This document shows positions 7,401 to 10,252 of a DNA stretch of 10,252 bases, piece by piece. The notes below the pieces were generated by a model. It saw nothing but the letters and a program-made list of their open reading frames with translations, did no database searches and had not been told where the DNA came from. Position 1 is the stretch's first letter, and each line of letters begins with the position of its first letter. The DNA lies in NCBI GenBank assembly GCA_015680635.1, contig JAABOA010000198.1, positions 484 to 10,735 of the forward strand, given 5' to 3'. The DNA is from Lunasporangiospora selenospora (lineage: Eukaryota; Mortierellomycota; Mortierellomycetes; Mortierellales; Mortierellaceae). Both the position numbers and the translations under genes were made by a program.

Positions 7401-9563
7401 CCTGCCAATGTTAACGTTGTCAATCATGTACGATATCTTTTCTCCTTTTTGTTCTTTGCGGAGGGGGTTGACATGATCTAATGGTTCGCTTTTCTAACTG
7501 GAGTCACTGTCATGTAATTTATTTTTTCTCGCATATTTAGGCTTACACTGTTTTGGATTCAACGACGCGCTCGGTTTTCCTTGCTATTACGACCATTGAC
7601 CGCAAGGGTTACAAGGTTGGCAATCTCTTCACCTCGGATTCGAATGGCGCTTACTTTTCGCTTTCCAAGAAGTATGTGAGCGAGGGTGACATGGGCAATG
7701 TAGACTTTGAAAAGATGCAAGGTATCGAAGGTGTTGCTCTCTTGAACGAGGTCACCAACCCAGAGGATGCCAACCAGGGCAAGAAGAAGAATCTCCGTTC
7801 CATGATCACGGTAGACAATGGCAAATCATGGGGGCCCCTCAAGGCGCCTTCGCATGATATGGATGGAAAACAGTACAAGGATTGTCAGGTGCGTTTTTCA
7901 CTTTTCTAAATGATAATGATGTCACTTTGTTGGAAAAAAAAAATAACCAGGAGACTAACACGAATGCTGGATTCACGCAAAAATCGGCCCCCTCTCCCTT
8001 TTTTTATTACTGAAATAGGGCAAGTCTTGCAGCTTGAACCTCCATAACTATTTGGACAGAAAGCATGTCGAAGATCTTTTCAGTTCCTCGACGATCCCGG
8101 GTATGGCTATCGGAGTTGGTAACGTAGGAGAATCCTTGGGCGAGTATGCCGAGGGCAATACGTTCTTGACGCGCGACGGTGGATTCTCTTGGACTGAGAT
8201 CCTTCACGGACCCTATCAATACGACTTTGGTGACCAGGGCAGTATTCTCCTTCTTGCCCGAGATGATGGCCAACCAACAGACCATGTCATGTATTCACTT
8301 GATCATGGCAAGACGTTCAAGCAATTCGAGTTTACGACTGAGAAGGTGGTTGTGACTGATATCGTTACCAAACCGAATGGCATTGCCAAGTCATTCCTGT
8401 TGTTTGCTGTCCCGCGGGTCGGAGTCACCAAGCAGATGATCTTCCAAATCGATTTCACCGGTCTGGATCTCCCAACTTGTCGCCTGGACCAAAACGATGA
8501 GGACAACGATGATTTCGAGCGATGGAGTTTGTCAGACTTGCGTGGAGAGAAGTGCATGTTTGGTCGCAAGGTGGAATATTACCGTCGTATTCCGGATCGA
8601 CAGTGCTGGGTCGGAGAGTTGACGACCAACCCACACTTGATCGAGTTTCAATGCCAGTGCACGGAGAAGGACTTTGAATGCGACTATAATTATGAGCCAG
8701 ATGAGAATGGCAAGTGTGTGTTGATCAAGGATGCACAGCCTATTGTTCAGGACGAGAAGCAAATCTGTGCCAATTTGCCTGAAGGTCAGGATTTCTACTA
8801 CGAGTCGATTGGATACCGCAAGATGGCTTTCTCGAGTTGCAAGGGAGATCATGAATTGTTTGGTGTCAAAAAGTATTGCCCCGGTCGTAGCCATGGCCTT
8901 GGTTTCTTTGGTTGGACGGGTATTCTCCTCGGCTCGGGTGGATTCGCCTATGGCATTCTCTTGTTCCTGAACAGCCGCAAGGGTCGCAGCCTCTTTGGAC
9001 GATCACGTATCCGTCTCATGGGTTCAGATGAGACGTTGACGGGTGGCCGAAGAAGTGGAGGAGCTCAATTCTTTGATCGACTCCGACTCCCTCGCTCTTC
9101 ATCCTTGCCTGCCGTGTTGCCAAGAACGATTTCGAGTACTTGGGGCCGAATGCATTTCGGTGTACCGGATGTAGTGTACCAGGCTTGGGGCAAGGTGGCG
9201 GAAAAGATGCCCTCGCTGCTGCCACGTCGTGTGAGACAGTTCTTCAACATGAACCGAGGTGGCGGATACCGATACCAGAACTTGAACCAGGAACCTGGTG
9301 AGGTGATCATGGACGATTACTTTGATCACTACCTGGATGGTGATGACGATGATGATGGTCTGCCAGATGTGAACTTGGGAGGAAACGTAGGTGGAAGGAT
9401 GAGAGGTAGTGGAGCAGGAGGAGGAGGAGGAGGAGGAGGAGGAGGAGGAGGAGGAGCGGACGCGTTGTTGGGTAGTCATGGTGGTGAGGGGCTCCAGGAC
9501 GCGCAAGAGCGTTATAGAGACGATAGTGAAGATGAGAGCGATAGTCTGAACGGGATGGTCTAG
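1273..9563 (+). CDS. VPS10: Vacuolar protein sorting receptor of the Vps10/sortilin family, with three Vps10 units
   Basis: Type I membrane receptor expected to bind soluble vacuolar hydrolases in the late Golgi and carry them to endosomes. Predicted exons: 1273-1509, 1761-1892, 2059-2244, 2339-2626, 2727-2825, 2954-3301, 3398-3696, 3831-5058, 5186-6148, 6255-7235, 7329-7427, 7541-7888 and 8019-9563 (stop TAG). They total 6753 nt, 2250 residues. All introns are GT-AG and phase 0 except intron 7, which is phase 2 and splits a Trp codon. Residues 1-52 form a signal peptide: hydrophobic core about 28-46, likely cleavage after AHA (52). Three lumenal units follow (about 58-710, 711-1355, 1356-2023), then a membrane helix (about 2029-2053) and a 197-residue cytosolic tail. 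Asp-box motifs such as SPDEGKTW, LSRDAGRTW and QSQDDGKTW recur throughout. The ATG has A at -3. Yeast Vps10 is about 1580 residues with two units, so this protein is longer by one unit. Family assignment is near certain; exact junctions are very likely but need cDNA. Confidence 0.93.
1510..1760 (+). other. Intron 1 of the Vps10 gene (longest intron)
   Basis: A 251-nt phase-0 intron with donor GTAAGT and acceptor AATAG. Splicing joins ...SYFVDSP to VVLYHDLNRN, which reads as continuous sequence of the first propeller blade. It is about twice as long as the other eleven introns, which span 93-166 nt. I found no convincing extra exon inside it. Confidence 0.85.
1893..2058 (+). other. Intron 2 of the Vps10 gene
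   Basis: Phase-0 intron, 166 nt, with donor GTACGT and acceptor ATTAG. It joins HSFDAKT to SFVLTRGKTHYRTDDQG, restoring the second Asp-box blade. A short TC dinucleotide run lies at about 1913-1928, and a possible branch site TCTAAC near 2015. The alternative acceptor TTACAG at about 2092 would delete the blade strand SFVLTRGKTHY, so the 2058 acceptor is preferred. Confidence 0.85.
4372..6539 (+). repeat. Vps10 unit 2: propeller plus 10CC module (residues ~711-1355)
   Basis: A full second copy carrying only two introns, 8 and 9. Asp-box-like blades include STDDASTW, VSHDQGEKF, KSQNAGKSW, LSRDAGRTW and FSYDFGTTW. SNSNGTFF is at residues 1002-1009 and YEFGDEGG at 1147-1154. The 10CC module has cysteines at 1230, 1255, 1272, 1288, 1290, 1297, 1309, 1322, 1340 and 1355, with the signature CKCTKRDYECD. 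Intron 9 falls inside the 10CC module between CLLGQE and ITYWRRK; neither other unit has an intron there. The introns that interrupt the YTVL-type and SLHLHS-type positions in units 1 and 3 are absent here. Confidence 0.9.
6540..8879 (+). repeat. Vps10 unit 3: propeller plus 10CC module (residues ~1356-2023)
   Basis: Third full copy, next to the membrane. Asp-box-like blades include QSQDDGKTW, LTQDRGLNW, LTRDGGFSW and YSLDHGKTF. The family motif appears as SDSNGAYF (residues 1652-1659), so the N-G-T glycosylation sequon of units 1 and 2 is lost here. YDFGDQGS is at 1804-1811. The 10CC module has ten cysteines at 1890, 1915, 1932, 1948, 1950, 1957, 1969, 1986, 2010 and 2023, with the signature CQCTEKDFECD. 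Three introns (10, 11, 12) fall at positions equivalent to introns 4, 5 and 6 of unit 1. Confidence 0.9.
8895..8969 (+). other. Transmembrane helix of the Vps10 receptor
   Basis: Residues about 2029-2053 are hydrophobic and Gly-rich (GLGFFGWTGILLGSGGFAYG, then ILLFL). They are followed at once by the basic stretch NSRKGRSLFGRSRIRLM, a positive-inside stop-transfer pattern. The helix sits six residues after the tenth cysteine of the third 10CC module, the normal spacing for a Vps10/sortilin receptor. It sets the topology: units 1-3 lumenal, C-terminal tail cytosolic. Confidence 0.88.
8970..9560 (+). other. Cytosolic sorting tail of the Vps10 receptor
   Basis: Residues 2054-2250. In order: a basic Arg-rich juxtamembrane segment; a Ser/Pro stretch (RSSSLPAVLP); an aromatic/basic segment (HFGVPDVVYQAWGKVAEKMP); a tyrosine motif in GYRYQNL, where YQNL at residues 2155-2158 fits YXX-hydrophobic; an acidic patch DDYFDHYLDGDDDDD (about 2168-2182); a polyglycine run; and an acidic Ser-containing C-terminus DDSEDESDSLNGMV. 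Tyrosine and aromatic motifs in yeast Vps10's tail drive recycling by retromer and adaptors (established). That these motifs do the same here is inference. No canonical DXXLL GGA signal is present; DALL at the polyglycine boundary is one residue short. Confidence 0.65.
9417..9455 (+). repeat. (GGA)13 microsatellite encoding polyglycine
   Basis: Thirteen consecutive GGA triplets encode thirteen glycines (residues about 2203-2215) in the cytosolic tail. Being a trinucleotide run, length changes would keep the frame. It looks like a flexible linker between the acidic patch and the acidic C-terminus, and is likely to vary in length between strains. Confidence 0.9.
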
Positions 9564-9817
9564 AAACGAAGGGTCGAGAAAAATACCTCAGACCTCCCCT
9601 CTTCCTCCTTCTCTCCTCTCTTTAGCAGTTTGAACTTGTGTATATAGGCACTCCACCCCTGTTAAATACAGCCGCCATTTATTGAGAACTAATGTGTGTG
9701 TTTCTCGGATTTGTGATTGGGAGGGATCTTTTTAATAATCGCCACTTTGATACTCTTGTGTTTGTTAAAAGTATCTCGCTAAGTTGAAGCCAGGAAAGAT
9801 AATTGATGCTCGATGCT
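9564..9817. other. Convergent 3' region between the Vps10 gene and the GST gene
   Basis: The two stop codons face each other across 254 nt, so both 3' UTRs and polyadenylation sites must lie here or overlap. On the plus strand a CT-rich stretch (about 9587-9622) is followed by AT-rich segments near 9640-9680 and by TTTAATAATC near 9731. The last is a plausible weak polyadenylation element, but no perfect AATAAA is seen. I find no gene here. Confidence 0.5.
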
Positions 9818-10252
9818 TTAAGGGCCCTGTTTGTTACCCTTGCGGTCATTAAGACCCGCGCAAGCAGCACGGGGCCTTGGAGGATGGGCCCTTGAGGGAC
9901 GAAGGCTCTTGAAAAGCTCCGAGTCACGCCATTGAACAATCGCTGGATGGGTGTCCACAGCAGCCTTGACCTTGAGTAGACCTGGGGCAGTCTCTTGGGA
10001 AATGGTTTCACCAGCCATTGGGAATCGAAGGATCATGTCCACCATATCGGCACTTCGGAGGTCGGCCAACGAGACCTAGATGGTTTACATTTTTCGAATA
10101 TTTAGTGTCTTACGACATTCGAGTTGAAGCGAGTCAAGTCGAGCGAGGAAGCAATGGTGTTTACCTGATCACCAACATAGTGGCCGTTCGAACCGTTAGC
10201 ACGGAGGTGCTCCTCATGGATACGGATCCACTTGGGGACCTTGGTCTTGAAG
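9818..10252 (-). CDS. Glutathione S-transferase, C-terminal domain (partial, two exons)
   Basis: Minus-strand exons 10252-10165 and 10075-9818, stop TAA at 9820-9818, joined across an 89-nt phase-0 intron (10164-10076; GTAAAC donor, CTAG acceptor). The 114 visible residues begin FKTKVPKWIRIHEEHLRANG and continue GHYVGDQ, VSLADLRSADMV, then GLLKVKAAVDTHPAIVQWRD and SELFKSL. This matches the all-helical C-terminal domain of cytosolic GSTs: the KW..IHE.HL helix, the N-capping/hydrophobic-staple region around GDQVSLADL, and the closing V...P.I..W helix. The enzyme would conjugate glutathione to electrophiles. Its catalytic thioredoxin-fold half lies beyond the right edge. The pattern resembles sigma-type fungal GSTs, but the class is uncertain. 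After FKSL come about 27 residues of low-complexity, Arg/Pro-rich sequence that GSTs usually lack. Confidence 0.82.

Noticed and set aside
9470-9481. DXXLL-type GGA-binding signal near ADALLG in the tail
   Set aside because: Only one residue separates the Asp from the Leu pair, so the spacing does not fit the consensus.
1273-9563. Several separate receptor genes or a pseudogene with many stops
   Set aside because: Every interruption is bounded by a GT-AG pair, and joining the exons restores one frame with conserved motifs throughout. Only one signal peptide and one membrane helix are present.

Overview
The window looks like nuclear DNA from a filamentous fungus. The introns are spliceosomal (GT...AG), about 90-250 nt long, several with CTAAC/TTAAC-like branch sites. 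Start contexts and codon use are typical of fungi. Intron length and overall composition suggest an early-diverging, Mucoromycota- or Mortierella-like species; this placement is inference. I see no bacterial operons, mobile elements, CRISPR arrays, rRNA or tRNA genes.

Layout. (1) Positions 1-261, minus strand: the first coding exon of an unidentified gene that starts with a Ser/Asn/Gly-rich, disordered-looking N-terminus and runs off the left edge. (2) Positions 262-1272: a divergent intergenic region that probably serves as promoter and 5' leader for both flanking genes. Each sense strand carries long pyrimidine tracts. (3) Positions 1273-9563, plus strand: one large gene of 13 exons, which I reconstruct as a 2250-residue type I membrane receptor of the Vps10/sortilin family. 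Every splice junction joins in frame and continues recognisable family sequence. (4) Positions 9564-9817: a short convergent 3' region. (5) Positions 9818-10252, minus strand: the last two coding exons of a glutathione S-transferase, covering its C-terminal helical domain; the rest lies beyond the right edge.

The main observation is that the receptor has three complete lumenal Vps10 units. Each is a beta-propeller followed by a 10CC module with exactly ten cysteines. Textbook yeast Vps10 has two units and animal sortilin has one. The exon structure records the duplication history. One intron position is shared by all three units. Two more are shared by units 1 and 3 only, so exons 5-6 and exons 11-12 have identical lengths (99 and 348 nt) and phases. 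Unit 2 has lost, or never had, those two introns.

No functional pathway links the three genes. The receptor is expected to carry soluble hydrolases from the Golgi to the endosome or vacuole. The neighbouring GST is probably an unrelated detoxification enzyme.
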